64,000 nucleotides of DNA, taken from Prochlorococcus marinus CUG1417. GTDB taxonomy: Bacteria > Cyanobacteriota > Cyanobacteriia > PCC-6307 > Cyanobiaceae. Of the stretch, positions 1 through 15,400 are shown piece after piece. The notes below the pieces were generated by a model that was not told where the DNA came from, ran no database searches, and worked only from the letters and a program-made list of their open reading frames with translations. Location: NCBI RefSeq assembly GCF_017695975.1, contig NZ_JAAORN010000002.1:372001-436000 (forward strand). Direction: 5' to 3'. The translations under genes and the position numbers were made by a program. Position 1 is the stretch's first letter, and each line of letters begins with the position of its first letter.

Positions 1-2090
<2,090 letters not shown>

Positions 2091-2102
2091 TTAATTGAAT
2101 AT

Positions 2103-5100
2103 TTAATCTTCTTCATATTCAGAGGTTCCTAGTGATTCATAGGTAGGCCTAGAGGGAGTATTTCTTCTCGGGTTTATATCTTGCATTAAATCCACCTCTT
2201 TGCCTTCATCTGTATAAACCCCAATATCTAGACCTAAAGATTGTAATTCTCTCATAAGAACTTTAAATGACTCAGGAGTACCAGGCCTGGGGATTGGTTT
2301 ACCTTTCACAATTGCATTTAGAGCCTCATTTCTTCCTTGCATATCATCAGATTTAACTGTTAATAGTTCTTGAAGGGTATATGCAGCTCCATAAGCTTCA
2401 AGAGCCCAAACTTCCATTTCACCAAGTCTTTGTCCACCTTGTTGGGCTTTACCACCTAATGGCTGTTGGGTAACCAAAGAATAAGGACCAGTTGATCTTG
2501 CATGAATTTTGTCATCAACTAAATGTACTAATTTAAGAAAATGGGAATATCCAACAGCTACTGGCTGATCAAAGGGTTCTCCTGTTCTACCATCCTTGAG
2601 TAGTAATTTTCCTGGATCTTCAGGATTATAAACCCATGCTTTACCTGGCTGTTTTGAAGCCTCTTCTAAAAATGCTTGAACAGTCTGATGTGATTTTTCC
2701 GCACCATACATTTCATCAAAAGGAACAACTTTAACTCTGCAATTTAAGTTGGAGGCTGCCCACCCCATCAATAATTCAAAAACTTGACCAACATTCATCC
2801 TACTTGGAACACCTAGAGGATTAAGAACTATATCTACAGGAGTTCCATCGGGCAAATAAGGCATATCTTCTCTAGGTAAGATTCTGCTAATAATCCCTTT
2901 ATTACCATGCCTTCCAGCCATTTTATCCCCTACTTGGATTTTTCTTCTCTGAGCGACATAAACTCGAACAACCATATTAGCTCCTGGAGGTAACTCATCC
3001 CCTTGTTCTCTGGTGTAAATACGAACATCCAAAACCCTTCCCTTTTCAGTCTTAGGAACCCTCAGGGAATTATCTCTTACGTCTCTAGCCTTTTCACCAA
3101 AAATAGCTCTTAAAAGTTTTTCTTCTGGTGGTTGATCCGATTCACCTTTTGGAGTAACTTTTCCTACAAGAATATCTCCGCTCTCAACAAAAGCACCAAT
3201 CCTAATTATTCCCATTTCATCAAGATTATTCAGGCTTTCTTCAGAGATATTAGGAATCTCTCTTGTGATTTCTTCAGGTCCTAACTTTGTTTGCCTTGCC
3301 TCAATTTCATACTTTTCAATATGTACAGATGTATATAAATCATCAGTTACCATCCTCTCGCTGACAAGAATTGCATCTTCATAGTTGTACCCCTCCCATG
3401 GCATATATGCAATTAATACATTTTGACCTAATGCTATTTCCCCTCCTTCGCATGCGGATCCATCAGCTAATACCTGACCAGAAATGACTTGATCTCCAAT
3501 TTTAACTATGGGTCTTTGATTTAAACAAGTATCTTGATTTGATCTTTGATATTTTTGTAGATAATGAAAATGCTCATTACCATCATCATCCTTAACAACA
3601 ATCTCATTAGCGTCTACATAAGACACAGTTCCATTAACTTTTGTTATTGGGACCATTCCCGAGTCTCTAGCAACCTGTGATTCTAAACCTGTACCTACTA
3701 AAGGACGCTCTGGCCTGAGTAATGGAACTGCTTGGCGTTGCATATTTGATCCCATTAAAGCTCTATTTGCATCATCATGTTCCAAAAATGGAATTAGCGA
3801 AGTCGCAACTGAAATTACTTGAACAGGAGAAAGCTGTACATAATCAACTTGATGAGGAGGTACTTTCTCAAAATCTTGCCTGTATCTTACTGGTATTAAA
3901 TTGGCAATTATATTTCCATCCTTATCAGTTGCCACATCTCCAGGAGCGACCCTGCACTCGTCTTCTAAATCAGCAGAAAGATAGACAGGATTACCTTCTT
4001 TGTTTACTTTACCATTTTTAACTTCCCAAAATGGGGTTTCAATAAATCCATACTCATTTACTCTTGCATGAGTAGCTAGAGAATTAATAAGTCCTGCATT
4101 TGGACCTTCAGGAGTCTCAATAGGACATAGTCTTCCATAATGGGATGGATGTATATCTCTTACCGCAAAACCTGCTCTTTCTCTCGTTAAACCACCAGGT
4201 CCTAAAGCAGATATTCTTCTCTTATGTGTTAATTCAGCCAGAGGATTAGTTTGATCCATAAATTGACTTAATTGACTGGAGCCAAAAAACTCCTTAATCG
4301 CAGCAACCAAAGGTTTAGGATTGACCAATTGAGCAGGAGTAAGAGAATCTGTTTCTCCAACTGTCATTCTTTCCTTAATAATCCTCTCTAAACGGTTCAA
4401 TCCAACCCTTACTTGATTTTGAAGAAGTTCTCCTACAGATCTAACCCTTCTATTACCAAGATGGTCAATATCATCCAAACTCGCACCACCAATATCCAAT
4501 TCTAGGTTAATTAGATAATCAATTGTCGAAAGGACATCCTCGTGAGTAAGTGTTCTCACTTCATCTGGGACGGTAAGTCTTAATTTTTTATTTATTTTAT
4601 ATCTACCAACTCGGCCTAAATCATATCTTTTGGGATCAAAAAATCTACTATGTAATAGCTGTTGTCCTCCAGAAACAGAAGGTGGTTCCCCAGGACGAAG
4701 TTTCTTGTATAGCTCCAATAAGGCTTGATCTTCTGAATTAATGCCCTCGTCATTTGCTGAATCAATAGAGTTTTGATAAAACTCAGGATGCCTAAGTTTA
4801 TCTATCACATCATTATCAGAAAGACCCATCGCACGCATGAGAACATGAGCATTTATTTTTCTAGTTTTATCAACTCTTACGTAAAGTAAATTATTTTTAT
4901 CGGTCTCAAATTTTAACCATGCACCTCTATTAGGAATAACGCTTGCATTGTAAGTTCTTCTACCATTTTTATCTTGTTCATCTTTGAAATATACACCAGG
5001 ACTTCGAACAATTTGATTAACAATAACTCTTTCTGCACCATTAATTATGAAAGTTCCCCTTTCAGTCATTAATGGTAATTCCCCAATAAATACTTCTTGT

Positions 5101-5396
5101 TCTTTAATTTCTCCAGTCTCTTTATTGATTAATCTGCAAGTCACATACATTTGAGAGGCAAATGTTGCATCTCTTCTTTTTGCCTCCTCAACATCGTGCC
5201 TTGGTCTTTTTAACCTATATTCATTACCAATGAAATGTAACTCTAATTTACTTGTGTAATCAGAAATTGGAGAAAAGTTTTGCAGTTCCTCTATTAACCC
5301 TTTTTCCAAAAACCATTTAAAGCTTGCTCTTTGTACTTCAACTAAATCTGGTAGATAAGTAGCTGTTTTTGCTACCTGTAAAGCGCTACTGCTCAT
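2103..5396 (-). CDS. rpoB: RNA polymerase beta subunit RpoB
   Basis: This is the beta subunit of RNA polymerase. At 1097 residues it is the usual cyanobacterial length, shorter than the E. coli protein because insertions are missing. Visible family signatures include GYNYEDAI near residue 667, the [21 protein letters not shown] block in the C-terminal half, and the [18 protein letters not shown] region where rifampicin binds in relatives. It is the first gene of the rpoB-rpoC1-rpoC2 operon. The 236 bases upstream hold no convincing gene and should contain its promoter. Confidence 0.98.
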   Translation of the reverse strand: MSSSALQVAKTATYLPDLVEVQRASFKWFLEKGLIEELQNFSPISDYTSKLELHFIGNEYRLKRPRHDVEEAKRRDATFASQMYVTCRLINKETGEIKEQEVFIGELPLMTERGTFIINGAERVIVNQIVRSPGVYFKDEQDKNGRRTYNASVIPNRGAWLKFETDKNNLLYVRVDKTRKINAHVLMRAMGLSDNDVIDKLRHPEFYQNSIDSANDEGINSEDQALLELYKKLRPGEPPSVSGGQQLLHSRFFDPKRYDLGRVGRYKINKKLRLTVPDEVRTLTHEDVLSTIDYLINLELDIGGASLDDIDHLGNRRVRSVGELLQNQVRVGLNRLERIIKERMTVGETDSLTPAQLVNPKPLVAAIKEFFGSSQLSQFMDQTNPLAELTHKRRISALGPGGLTRERAGFAVRDIHPSHYGRLCPIETPEGPNAGLINSLATHARVNEYGFIETPFWEVKNGKVNKEGNPVYLSADLEDECRVAPGDVATDKDGNIIANLIPVRYRQDFEKVPPHQVDYVQLSPVQVISVATSLIPFLEHDDANRALMGSNMQRQAVPLLRPERPLVGTGLESQVARDSGMVPITKVNGTVSYVDANEIVVKDDDGNEHFHYLQKYQRSNQDTCLNQRPIVKIGDQVISGQVLADGSACEGGEIALGQNVLIAYMPWEGYNYEDAILVSERMVTDDLYTSVHIEKYEIEARQTKLGPEEITREIPNISEESLNNLDEMGIIRIGAFVESGDILVGKVTPKGESDQPPEEKLLRAIFGEKARDVRDNSLRVPKTEKGRVLDVRIYTREQGDELPPGANMVVRVYVAQRRKIQVGDKMAGRHGNKGIISRILPREDMPYLPDGTPVDIVLNPLGVPSRMNVGQVFELLMGWAASNLNCRVKVVPFDEMYGAEKSHQTVQAFLEEASKQPGKAWVYNPEDPGKLLLKDGRTGEPFDQPVAVGYSHFLKLVHLVDDKIHARSTGPYSLVTQQPLGGKAQQGGQRLGEMEVWALEAYGAAYTLQELLTVKSDDMQGRNEALNAIVKGKPIPRPGTPESFKVLMRELQSLGLDIGVYTDEGKEVDLMQDINPRRNTPSRPTYESLGTSEYEED

Positions 5397-5632
5397 CCAA
5401 GAAACCTAAGATTATGTGAGATTTACTATTTACTTTAAATCTAATCAACTTTTAATTTTGTAACTTTTCTTTTAATGAGAAATCAATAATTAAGTTTCGA
5501 TTTCAACAAAAAATCAACTTTATAAAAAAACTTTAAAATTGAATTTAATGGCCTCAAAACCATTGCAAAAGGAAGTTAAAACAAAAAAATTGAGAAAATT
5601 TGCAGTAATTCCTTATCTTAGCAGCTTCTATG

Positions 5633-6427
5633 TCAACTTAACAAGTCAAATTTAAACAAATCTTTAGCATTCTGAGATGACTCATTAGCAATTGTAATTA
5701 AATTGGTTGACCTTAAATCCGCCAAAAAATTAGCAACATTTTCAACAAAAGCAGGTTCATTTCTTTTACCTCTGTGAGGAACTGGAGCTAAAAAGGGTGA
5801 ATCGGTCTCAATTAAGTATTTATCCTTAGGGACTAATTTGGCACACTCATGAATTTCATATGCTTTTGGGAAAGTTACTATTCCACTAAAACTTATATAA
5901 AAACCAAGGTCCAAGAATTGCTTCATCTCTTTTGTGTTTCCTGTCCAACAATGAAGTACACCTTTAGGGCATTTACCTTTTTTAGAAAGGTCATTGCATA
6001 TCTCAATCATTTCATTTGCAGCATCTCTGCAATGGATAATAACGGGTAATTCAAGTTCAAAAGCTAACTCCATCTGTGGAATAAGAGCATCAATTTGCTG
6101 AGTTTTATTTTGATTTTTAAAAAAATCTAGGCCTAATTCCCCAATAGCTACAACTCTTTTGTCTTCTTGAGCTGACCTTCGTAAAAGAGATTTAGAATTT
6201 AGTTCCCATTTTCTCGCTTCTAAAGGATGCAAACCTACCGAATAATAAATTTCATTAAATTTATGGGATATTGTTTTTAACTTAGGAATCTCTTTTAATT
6301 CACAACAAGCATGAACTAATTTTTTTACGCCTCTGGAACGCAGTCTTAGAACAACTTCTTCAAGATCTTTCTCAAAATTTTCAAATATTAAATGACAATG
6401 CGAATCTATGAGTTGAATATCGCTCAT
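5633..6427 (-). CDS. tatD: TatD-family metal-dependent hydrolase
   Basis: This is a TIM-barrel metallohydrolase of the TatD/YcfH family, whose members act as 3'-5' DNA exonucleases or D-aminoacyl-tRNA deacylases. At 264 residues it is a normal length. Metal ligands are visible in order: the HxH pair in SHCHL at residues 10 and 12, the glutamate in GELGLDFF, the histidines in IIHCRDA and LHCWTG, and the late aspartate in ETDSPFL. It lies 21 bases after rpsT on the same strand, a pairing that makes co-transcription likely. The exact substrate cannot be read from the sequence. Confidence 0.92.
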   Translation of the reverse strand: MSDIQLIDSHCHLIFENFEKDLEEVVLRLRSRGVKKLVHACCELKEIPKLKTISHKFNEIYYSVGLHPLEARKWELNSKSLLRRSAQEDKRVVAIGELGLDFFKNQNKTQQIDALIPQMELAFELELPVIIHCRDAANEMIEICNDLSKKGKCPKGVLHCWTGNTKEMKQFLDLGFYISFSGIVTFPKAYEIHECAKLVPKDKYLIETDSPFLAPVPHRGKRNEPAFVENVANFLADLRSTNLITIANESSQNAKDLFKFDLLS

Positions 6428-6448
6428 AATTATTAATCCTCGGCTTTT

Positions 6449-6742
6449 TTACTTTGCGGTGAGAACAGATTTTACAAAATTGTTAATTTTTGATTTTTTA
6501 TTTGCTCCATTGTTCTTGTGTAGAACATTTTTTTTAACTGCCTTATCAATCAAACTGAAAGCTTTACTTAGACTTGAAATTACTAAATTTTTATTATCCT
6601 CATTAGGTTCTTTTTTATATTTTGCGCAATTTTCTAAAGTTTTTTTAGTCAAAGTTTTAACTGTAGATTTGTATGATTTATTGATTAAACGATTTCTTTC
6701 CGCAATTTGTATTCTCTTTTTTGCTGATTTGTTATTGGCCAC
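6449..6742 (-). CDS. rpsT: 30S ribosomal protein S20
   Basis: S20 binds 16S rRNA in the body of the small subunit. The protein is lysine-rich and helical, with the family start ANNKSAKKRIQIAERNR. An open frame extends 19 codons further upstream, but that extension is not S20-like. The start is best placed at the GTG at 6742, giving a 97-residue protein of normal length. It is divergent from hisD, with 120 bases between the starts, and upstream of tatD. Confidence 0.95.
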   Translation of the reverse strand: MANNKSAKKRIQIAERNRLINKSYKSTVKTLTKKTLENCAKYKKEPNEDNKNLVISSLSKAFSLIDKAVKKNVLHKNNGANKKSKINNFVKSVLTAK

Positions 6743-6862
6743 AGATGGTTTATAAATTAGAAGATTTCTATCATAACAAATAAATCTACTACTAATCAAT
6801 AATATATACTTTAGAAAGCTTGTTAAATTTGCTAGAGCCTTTAAATCTGAAAAATTAAGAAT

Positions 6863-8149
6863 ATGAGGATCATAAATAATAAAAACGATGCTATCCAGGA
6901 ATTAAAAAGGATTTCGAATCGAACTAATTCAGAAAATAACAATAAGACAAATGCAATTGTCGAAGAAATTTTGCAAGACGTAAAAACTTATGGCGATATA
7001 GCTGTAGAGAAATATACAAAAAAATTTGATGGGTTCAACCCTAATCCTATGCAAGTTGGCGTTGATGATTTAAAGGATGCTTGGGATGAAATTGATGACA
7101 ATTTAAAGCTATCACTAGAAGTAGCCTACAAAAGAATTAAAAAATTCCATGAAAAAGAAATTCCATCTTCCTTCATTATTAAAGGTGAACATGGTGATGT
7201 AGTTCAAAGGAAATGGAGACCAGTTAAAAATGCAGGAATTTATATCCCTGGAGGTAGAGCTGCTTATCCAAGTACTGTATTAATGAATGCTATACCTGCA
7301 ACAGTCGCGGGAGTGGAAGAAATAATAATGGTATCTCCGGGGAATACAGAAGGGAAAATAAACAAAACTGTTCTAGCTGCAGCTCACTTATCGGGAATCA
7401 ATAAAGTTTTTAGAATTGGAGGAGCTCAGGCAATTGGTGCTTTAGCATTTGGCACAAAACAAATCAGTAAAGTTGATGTTATTTCAGGTCCAGGAAATAT
7501 CTATGTAACTACTGCTAAAAAACAAATATATGGTTCTACTGGAATTGATTCCTTAGCTGGTCCAAGTGAAATTTTAATTATTGCAGATGAAACAGCTGAA
7601 AGCGCACATATAGTATCTGATTTATTAGCACAAGCAGAACATGATCCATATGCTTCATCAATACTTCTTACTACGTCAAAGAACCAAGCAAAAGACGTTT
7701 CAGAAGGTCTTTATAAAAAAATAAATGATCATCCAAGAAAAGAAATTTGCATGCAATCAATAAAAAATTGGGGATTAATTGTTATTTGCGAAAATCATGA
7801 AACATGTATTGATCTTAGTAATAACTTCGCTCCAGAGCACCTAGAAATTTTAGCTGCTAATCCAAAAAAGATTCTTGAAGGAATTGAGAATGCTGGAGCA
7901 ATATTTTTAGGGAAATGGACACCGGAAGCAGTTGGAGACTATCTAGCCGGGCCGAACCATACTTTACCAACATCAGGAAATTCAAGATTTAGCGGTTCTT
8001 TAGGAGTTGAAACTTTTATGAAAAACACTTCAATAATAGAGTTTAGTGAAGAAAGTTTAAAAGTTAACAGTCCTGATATTATTAATCTTGCTAAAAGTGA
8101 AGGTTTACATAGTCACGCTAACTCAGTACAAATAAGATTTGAAAATTAG
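6863..8149 (+). CDS. hisD: Histidinol dehydrogenase
   Basis: It catalyses the last two steps of histidine synthesis, the NAD-linked oxidation of L-histidinol to L-histidine, using zinc. The 428-residue length is normal. Family signatures are visible: [18 protein letters not shown], the zinc-ligand segment [10 protein letters not shown] near residues 256-265, and the catalytic Glu-His pair in APEHLE near residues 323-328. It stands alone on the plus strand. Its last four bases overlap the end of the convergent rpiA gene. A TATACT hexamer at 6805-6810 is a possible -10 element. Confidence 0.97.
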   Translation: MRIINNKNDAIQELKRISNRTNSENNNKTNAIVEEILQDVKTYGDIAVEKYTKKFDGFNPNPMQVGVDDLKDAWDEIDDNLKLSLEVAYKRIKKFHEKEIPSSFIIKGEHGDVVQRKWRPVKNAGIYIPGGRAAYPSTVLMNAIPATVAGVEEIIMVSPGNTEGKINKTVLAAAHLSGINKVFRIGGAQAIGALAFGTKQISKVDVISGPGNIYVTTAKKQIYGSTGIDSLAGPSEILIIADETAESAHIVSDLLAQAEHDPYASSILLTTSKNQAKDVSEGLYKKINDHPRKEICMQSIKNWGLIVICENHETCIDLSNNFAPEHLEILAANPKKILEGIENAGAIFLGKWTPEAVGDYLAGPNHTLPTSGNSRFSGSLGVETFMKNTSIIEFSEESLKVNSPDIINLAKSEGLHSHANSVQIRFEN

Positions 8150-8859
8150 TCAACTTTTGAGGGAGAGTAAACAACTGGAATATTGTTTTCAATTTTACCA
8201 ACCAATACTTTATCTGTGAGATCAACAAATAGTCCGTTTTCTAATACTCCTGGAATATTATTAATCTCCATTTCAACTTTCTTGGGATTCTTTATACCAT
8301 CATTAAAAGATACATCTAAAATAAGATTACCCTGGTCAGTAACAATTGGACCAGCTTTCTTAGTAGCCATTCTTAAAGTAGAACTGCCACTCATTTCTGA
8401 AATAACATCCTGAACTTGTTTCCAAGCATTTGGAAGGACCTCTACAGGTAAAGGGAAAGATTGATTTAAATTTTTTACGAGTTTAGTTTCGTCAACAACT
8501 ATCAACAATTCACTAGCTTTAGATGCCACTAACTTTTCTCTAACATGACATGCTCCTCCTCCTTTTATTAATTGAAAGCCTGGATCAACTTCATCTGCTC
8601 CATCAATAGCTAAATCAATTTTAGAAACAGAAGCCAAGTCGATAAGGGGGATATCAAGTTGGAGCGCAAGAACTTCTGATTGAAATGAAGTTGCAACACC
8701 TCTTATATTTTGCAGTTTTCCAGAACGAATTTCAGAAGCGAGGCTCTTTATCATTAGCGCGGCTGTAGATCCAGATCCTAATCCGAGAATCATGTCACTC
8801 TTTACTTCCTTAATTGCTGCATCAGCAACTATTTGTTTCATTTGAGTTTGTGAATCCAA
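8146..8859 (-). CDS. rpiA: Ribose-5-phosphate isomerase A
   Basis: It interconverts ribose 5-phosphate and ribulose 5-phosphate in the Calvin and pentose phosphate cycles. At 237 residues it is a normal length. The phosphate-binding [13 protein letters not shown] segment near residue 26, the DGADEVDPG motif and [11 protein letters not shown] are all present. It overlaps the tail of hisD by four bases on the opposite strand. It lies 47 bases downstream of the HtrA-type protease gene, so the two may be transcribed together. Confidence 0.97.
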   Translation of the reverse strand: MDSQTQMKQIVADAAIKEVKSDMILGLGSGSTAALMIKSLASEIRSGKLQNIRGVATSFQSEVLALQLDIPLIDLASVSKIDLAIDGADEVDPGFQLIKGGGACHVREKLVASKASELLIVVDETKLVKNLNQSFPLPVEVLPNAWKQVQDVISEMSGSSTLRMATKKAGPIVTDQGNLILDVSFNDGIKNPKKVEMEINNIPGVLENGLFVDLTDKVLVGKIENNIPVVYSPSKVD

Positions 8860-8906
8860 AATCTATTTTTTCTAAGGTTATAGATTATTTAATTTCAATG
8901 GGTGAT

Positions 8907-10070
<1,164 letters not shown>

Positions 10071-10197
10071 CTAATTGAAGAAATAATTTATTGTTGTTTT
10101 TTTGTTTACATCCATAAAATACATATTTTTGAATTTTCTATAGAAAAAACTTTTTTTTATGTGAAAATTATTTTAAATCAGGGTTTAAAAATTAAAT

Positions 10198-10665
10198 TTG
10201 AATCAAGAAAACAAAAATAAGCTAGAAAACTTATTAAAAAAAGTTGCCTATGTGCGGGATTTTGAAATCTGTAGTTTAAATATACAAACTAATCAAAATC
10301 CCATAATTTTAAAAATTATCATAAAAAAAACTAATGGTGATGATATTACCGTTGATGATTGTGCACTATTTAATACCCCAGCCTCTGAAGAAATAGAAAA
10401 TTCAAATCTTTTAAATTGTTCATATGTCTTAGAAATTAGTAGTCAAGGGGTCAGTGATGAATTAACCTCAGAGAGAGACTTCAAAACTTTTAAGGGTTTT
10501 CCAGTTAATGTTGAGTTAAACCAGAAGAATTCAAAACTAAAATTTCTGAATGGTTTACTTTATGAAAAGTCTAAAGATTATTTAGCCATTAACATTAAAG
10601 GTAATATAAAAAAAATCCCCTTTGATGAAGTACTAAAGATTAGTCTTTGTACAATTAAAGATTAA
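10198..10665 (+). CDS. rimP: Ribosome maturation factor RimP
   Basis: RimP helps mature the 30S subunit. The call rests on position as first gene of the classic rimP-nusA-ylxR-infB operon, on size (155 residues) and on RimP-like features: a central [10 protein letters not shown] segment matching the family's V-(D/E)-DC box, and [12 protein letters not shown] with the conserved LEVSSPG-type loop in altered form. The start codon is TTG at 10198. The protein is quite diverged, especially near the C terminus. Confidence 0.9.
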   Translation: MNQENKNKLENLLKKVAYVRDFEICSLNIQTNQNPIILKIIIKKTNGDDITVDDCALFNTPASEEIENSNLLNCSYVLEISSQGVSDELTSERDFKTFKGFPVNVELNQKNSKLKFLNGLLYEKSKDYLAINIKGNIKKIPFDEVLKISLCTIKD

Positions 10666-10700
10666 TTATTTTCAACCATTATCCAATTTACCCATCATAG

Positions 10701-12104
10701 ATGGCATTAGTTATTCTCCCAGGTTTAAACAATCTTATTGAAGATATTAGCGAGGAAAAAAAGTTACCTCCAAATATCGTGGAAATTGCACTACGCGAAG
10801 CTTTATTAAAAGGATACGAAAAATATAGAAAAACTTTTTACATTGGAGTTAATGAAGATCCATTTGATGAAGATTATTTTAGTAACTTTGATGTTGGTCT
10901 AGATCTCGATGAAGAAGGTTATAGGATACTTTCTAGTAAAATAATTGTTGATAACGTTGAAAGCGAAGATCATCAAATATCTTTAGTGGAAGTTAAACAA
11001 GTAGCTGATGATGCTCAAATAGGTGACACGGTAGTTTTAGACGTTACCCCAGAAAAAGAGGATTTTGGGCGAATGGCTGCTGCAACGACAAAGCAAGTTT
11101 TAGCCCAAAAATTGAGAGATCAACAAAGAAAAATGATCCAGGAAGAATTTGCAGATTTGGAAGATCCCGTTTTAACGGCAAGAGTTATAAGATTCGAAAG
11201 ACAATCAGTCATAATGGGAGTTAGTTCGGGTATTGGTAGACCTGAAGTAGAGGCTGAACTTCCCAAGAGAGATCAATTACCAAATGATAATTACAGAGCA
11301 AATGCAACTTTCAAAGTATTTTTGAAAGAAGTTAGCGAAATAGCAAGAAAAGGACCACAACTTTTCGTAAGTAGAGCAAATGCTGGTTTAGTGGTTTATT
11401 TATTTGAAAATGAAGTGCCAGAAATTCAAGAAGGTACAGTTAAAATTGTTGCTGTTTCAAGAGAAGCAAACCCTCCTTCAAGAGCTGTTGGGCCAAGAAC
11501 AAAAGTCGCCGTTGATAGTGTCGAAGAAGAAGTCGACCCTGTGGGTGCGTGTATTGGAGCTAGAGGAGCAAGAATTCAACAAGTAGTGAATGAATTAAGA
11601 GGAGAAAAAATTGATGTTATTAAATGGTCATCTAATCCAATACAATACATACTCAACTCTTTAAGTCCTGCGAAAGTAGATCAAGTAAGATTAGTTGACC
11701 CAGAAGGGCAACATGCGCATGTATTAGTTCCTCCTGATCAATTGAGTCTTGCGATTGGTAGAGAAGGTCAAAATGTAAGACTCGCCGCAAGATTAACTGG
11801 CTGGAAGATTGATGTTAAAAACTCACATGAATATGATCAGGAAGCAGAAGATGCTGCAGTCTCTGAATTAATCATTCAAAGAGAAGAGGAAGAAAACCTC
11901 CAGCGGGAAGCTGAGTTAAGAGTAGAGGCTGAACAAGCTGAGCGTGCTGCAGAAGATGCAAGATTGAGAGAGCTTTATCCCCTTCCCGAGGATGATCAAG
12001 AATACGGGGAAGAACAATATGAAGAAGAAACATTCTCAGATAATGAACAATTGGAGACTGTTCAAGATAGTGAAATATCCTCCAAAGAGGAGAAAAAACG
12101 GTGA
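10701..12104 (+). CDS. nusA: Transcription termination/antitermination factor NusA
   Basis: NusA binds RNA polymerase and nascent RNA and modulates pausing, termination and antitermination. In order there are an N-terminal polymerase-binding domain, an S1-like domain in the 130-200 range and two KH domains. The KH loops are GARGARIQQVV near residue 284 and IGREGQNVRLAARL near residue 350. After about residue 375 the protein is a glutamate-rich acidic tail without the E. coli-type C-terminal repeats. Its TGA stop overlaps the GTG start of ylxR, which indicates translational coupling. Confidence 0.97.
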   Translation: MALVILPGLNNLIEDISEEKKLPPNIVEIALREALLKGYEKYRKTFYIGVNEDPFDEDYFSNFDVGLDLDEEGYRILSSKIIVDNVESEDHQISLVEVKQVADDAQIGDTVVLDVTPEKEDFGRMAAATTKQVLAQKLRDQQRKMIQEEFADLEDPVLTARVIRFERQSVIMGVSSGIGRPEVEAELPKRDQLPNDNYRANATFKVFLKEVSEIARKGPQLFVSRANAGLVVYLFENEVPEIQEGTVKIVAVSREANPPSRAVGPRTKVAVDSVEEEVDPVGACIGARGARIQQVVNELRGEKIDVIKWSSNPIQYILNSLSPAKVDQVRLVDPEGQHAHVLVPPDQLSLAIGREGQNVRLAARLTGWKIDVKNSHEYDQEAEDAAVSELIIQREEEENLQREAELRVEAEQAERAAEDARLRELYPLPEDDQEYGEEQYEEETFSDNEQLETVQDSEISSKEEKKR

Positions 12105-12382
12105 TACAACAAACCCCTGTTATGCGTATATGCATTTCATGTAGAAAAACATATGACAGGAAAGATCTTTTTAAGATTACCAAAGATCATAAGCAAGGGA
12201 TTATGATTCAAAAGGGAACAGGGCGATCAGCTTACATTTGCAAGTCAAATAAATGTTACTCAGATTCCAAGATAAAAAAAAAGCTTCAAAAAGCTTTGAA
12301 AACTTCTTTAGAACCTGAATTTATTGAAATTTTTGAAAAAGAAATTACAAGCTACAATAACAATCCCAATAAGGGAATATAA
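12101..12382 (+). CDS. ylxR: YlxR-family RNA-binding protein
   Basis: This is a small basic protein of the YlxR (DUF448) family, found between nusA and infB in many bacteria and proposed to bind RNA or nucleic acid. At 93 residues it has the family start MRICISCRK with the CxxCR box at residues 11-15. It also has GTGRSAYICKSNKCY, matching the GRGAYVC-type motif. The GTG start at 12101 overlaps the nusA stop by four bases. The molecular role is not settled for the family. Confidence 0.92.
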   Translation: MIQQTPVMRICISCRKTYDRKDLFKITKDHKQGIMIQKGTGRSAYICKSNKCYSDSKIKKKLQKALKTSLEPEFIEIFEKEITSYNNNPNKGI

Positions 12383-12429
12383 TTAAATTAAATCCTCTTT
12401 AATTTCACAAAGAGTACAAATCAGATTAA

Positions 12430-15400
12430 ATGACTATCAGCGATAAAATCAGAATTTATGAACTTTCCAGAGATTTAAATCTGGAAAATAAAGATATATT
12501 GGATGCCGCTCAAAAACTATCAATCTCAGTAAAAAGCCATAGCAGTTCTATTAGTGCAGAGGACGCAAAAAAAATACAAAATCTTATTAATAAAAAGAAT
12601 TCAGATAAAAAAATACTTGCCATTAATAAACCTTCAATTAAGAAAGATAATCACAAACAGAATAAAGATGATAAATCTCCTATCATCTCCTCCTTAAAAG
12701 GAAAACCTCTCAAAGAGAATTCAAACAAAAAGCCATTATTGATAAAACCTCTTAATAAACCTGAGAGTATAAAAATAATTTCAAATCAACCTAAAAATCC
12801 CAATATTGCTAAATCTTCACAATCTCAAGCTAATCTCACAAATAAAAATATTAATATTAAACCTTCACAAAATTTCAAACAAGATAAAAAAACTTTCCTT
12901 AATAACATTAACCCACCTATCAAAAGTCCATCAAAACCTCCTATTCAATTAATTGCCAAGCCAAAAAATATAAATAGCAATGTTAAATCTAATGAAACAT
13001 CCAAAAATACTTACAATAAAGGGGTTGGAGAGCAACTATCAAACAAACCTGATCAAAATACGAACAAACCTAAAACAAACATTTTAAATAATAGAAGTAA
13101 CACCCCTGAGCTAGTAGGAGCTCCGATAAGAAGAAATGATTCTAATAAGCAAAATAATAATAAGCAGAATAATTCTTTTAAACAAACTGTCTCAAACATA
13201 CCTAGTATACCCAATAGGCCTGGATTAAGAAACAAACCATCAGATCAAGCTAGACCTGGTTCTCCCAATAGAACTAATATGCCCAATAGGCCTGGTTCTC
13301 CCAATAGGTCTGGTATGCCCAATAGACCTGGTTCTCCCAATAGAACTGGTTCTCCCAATAGACCTGGATTAAGAAACAAACCATCAGATCAAGGCAGACC
13401 TGGTTCGTTCAATAGACAAGTTAATCAGAATAGACCTGGTTCTCCCAATAGACCTGGCTCTCCCAATAGACCCGGTTCTCCCAATAGAACTGGTATGCCC
13501 AATAGGCCTGATTCTAAATTCAATGGCCAAAGGTCATCTGGGATTAGAAAACCAGTATCACCTAATGAACTTTTGCAACTTCAAAAAACTAATAAATCTG
13601 AGAAAGAGAAACTAGTTACAAATAATAACGAAAAACAAAATATTGAATTACAAAAACATAAGGCGAAAGCACCTAATGTCCGTCCCAATGCCGCCCCAAG
13701 TTCTAAAAAACCGCCTCATAGATCATTTTCAAATAGTTCAAAAAAACCAGGAAAGACTGATTGGGATGATAGTGCAAAACTAGAAGCATTAAGAAATAAA
13801 AATCCTCAAAAACAAAGGCAAAAGGTTCATATTATAGGTGATAACGATGACTCATTAACATCTGAAACAAGTGGATACTCAGGGGAAAAATTTTCAATAT
13901 TATCAGCCAGTTTGGCGCGTCCCAAAAAAGAAAAGTCTGATGAACCTAAAGCTCAAAAATCTATAAAACAATTCAAGAAGAAGAAAAAAGAAACCACAAG
14001 GCAAAGACAAAAGAGAAGAGCGATGGAACTTAAGGCTGCCAAAGAGGCCAAACAAGTGAGACCTGAAATGATAATAGTTCCCGAGGATAATTTAACAGTT
14101 CAAGAATTAGCCGATAAATTAAGTCTTGAAAGTTCTGAAATAATTAAATCTCTTTTCTTTAAAGGAATCACAGCAACAGTAACTCAATCTCTTGACTTAG
14201 CAACTATCGAAACGGTAGCGGAAGAATTTGGAGTACCTGTTTTACAAGATGACATCCAAGAAGCTGCAGAGAAAACAGTGGATATGATTGAATCTGATGA
14301 TATCAATAATCTAATAAAAAGGCCGCCTGTCATTACTGTAATGGGTCATGTAGATCATGGCAAAACAAGTCTTCTAGACTCTATAAGAGAATCAAGAGTA
14401 GCATCAGGAGAAGCAGGGGGGATAACTCAACATATAGGAGCTTATCAAGTAGAATTTGAACATGAATCTATAAAGAAAAAGTTAACTTTTCTTGATACTC
14501 CTGGCCATGAAGCCTTTACGGCAATGAGAGCAAGGGGTACAAAAGTTACCGATGTAGCTGTTCTTGTAGTAGCTGCGGATGATGGCTGTAGACCCCAAAC
14601 ACTTGAAGCAATCAGTCATGCAAGAGCCGCAAAAGTCCCAATTGTTGTTGCAATAAATAAAATTGATAAAGAAGGGGCATCTCCAGAAAGAGTCAAGCAG
14701 GAACTTTCAGAAAAAGATTTAATTGCTGAAGATTGGGGGGGAGACACAGTAATGGTTCCCGTAAGTGCAATCAAAAAACAAAATATTGATAAATTGCTTG
14801 AAATGATTTTACTAGTTTCAGAAGTTGAAGACCTACAAGCTAACCCTGACAGATCAGCTAAAGGTACAGTTATTGAAGCCCATCTGGATAAAGCTAAAGG
14901 TCCTGTAGCCACTTTATTAGTACAAAACGGCACCTTAAAGTCTGGAGATGTTTTAGCTGCAGGTTCAGTCCTTGGAAAAATTAGAGCGATGGTGGATGAA
15001 CATGGTAACAGAATTAAAGAAGCAGGACCATCATTTCCGGTGGAAGCACTTGGATTCAGTGAAGTGCCAACAGCAGGCGATGAATTTGAAGTCTACGCTG
15101 ATGAAAAAACTGCTCGAGCCATTGTCGGAGATAGAGCTACAGATGCTAGAGCCACAAAATTAGCTCAACAAATGGCCTCAAGGAGAGTTAGCTTATCTTC
15201 TTTATCAACTCAAGCAAATGATGGAGAATTAAAAGAGTTAAACTTAATTCTAAAGGCAGACGTTCAAGGTAGTGTTGAAGCGATATTGGGATCACTAGAA
15301 CAATTACCAAAAAATGAAGTTCAAGTTCGAGTTCTACTCTCTGCTCCTGGAGAAATTACTGAGACAGATATAGATCTCGCAGCTGCATCAGGGTCTGTAA

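Noticed and set aside
5548-5655. A 35-codon plus-strand frame (MASKPLQKEVKTKKLRK...) between rpoB and tatD
   Set aside because: It overlaps the 3' end of tatD, has no ribosome-binding sequence, and frames of this length are expected by chance in AT-rich intergenic DNA. Conservation in other strains would be needed.
11872-12183. A 103-codon frame antisense to the nusA/ylxR junction
   Set aside because: It is Leu/His-rich because it reads the opposite strand of the glutamate-rich NusA tail. No independent evidence for a gene.
13196-13512. Regular repeats that could suggest a CRISPR array
   Set aside because: The units are tandem without unique spacers, keep the infB frame and code for PNRPGS. 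It is a coding minisatellite.
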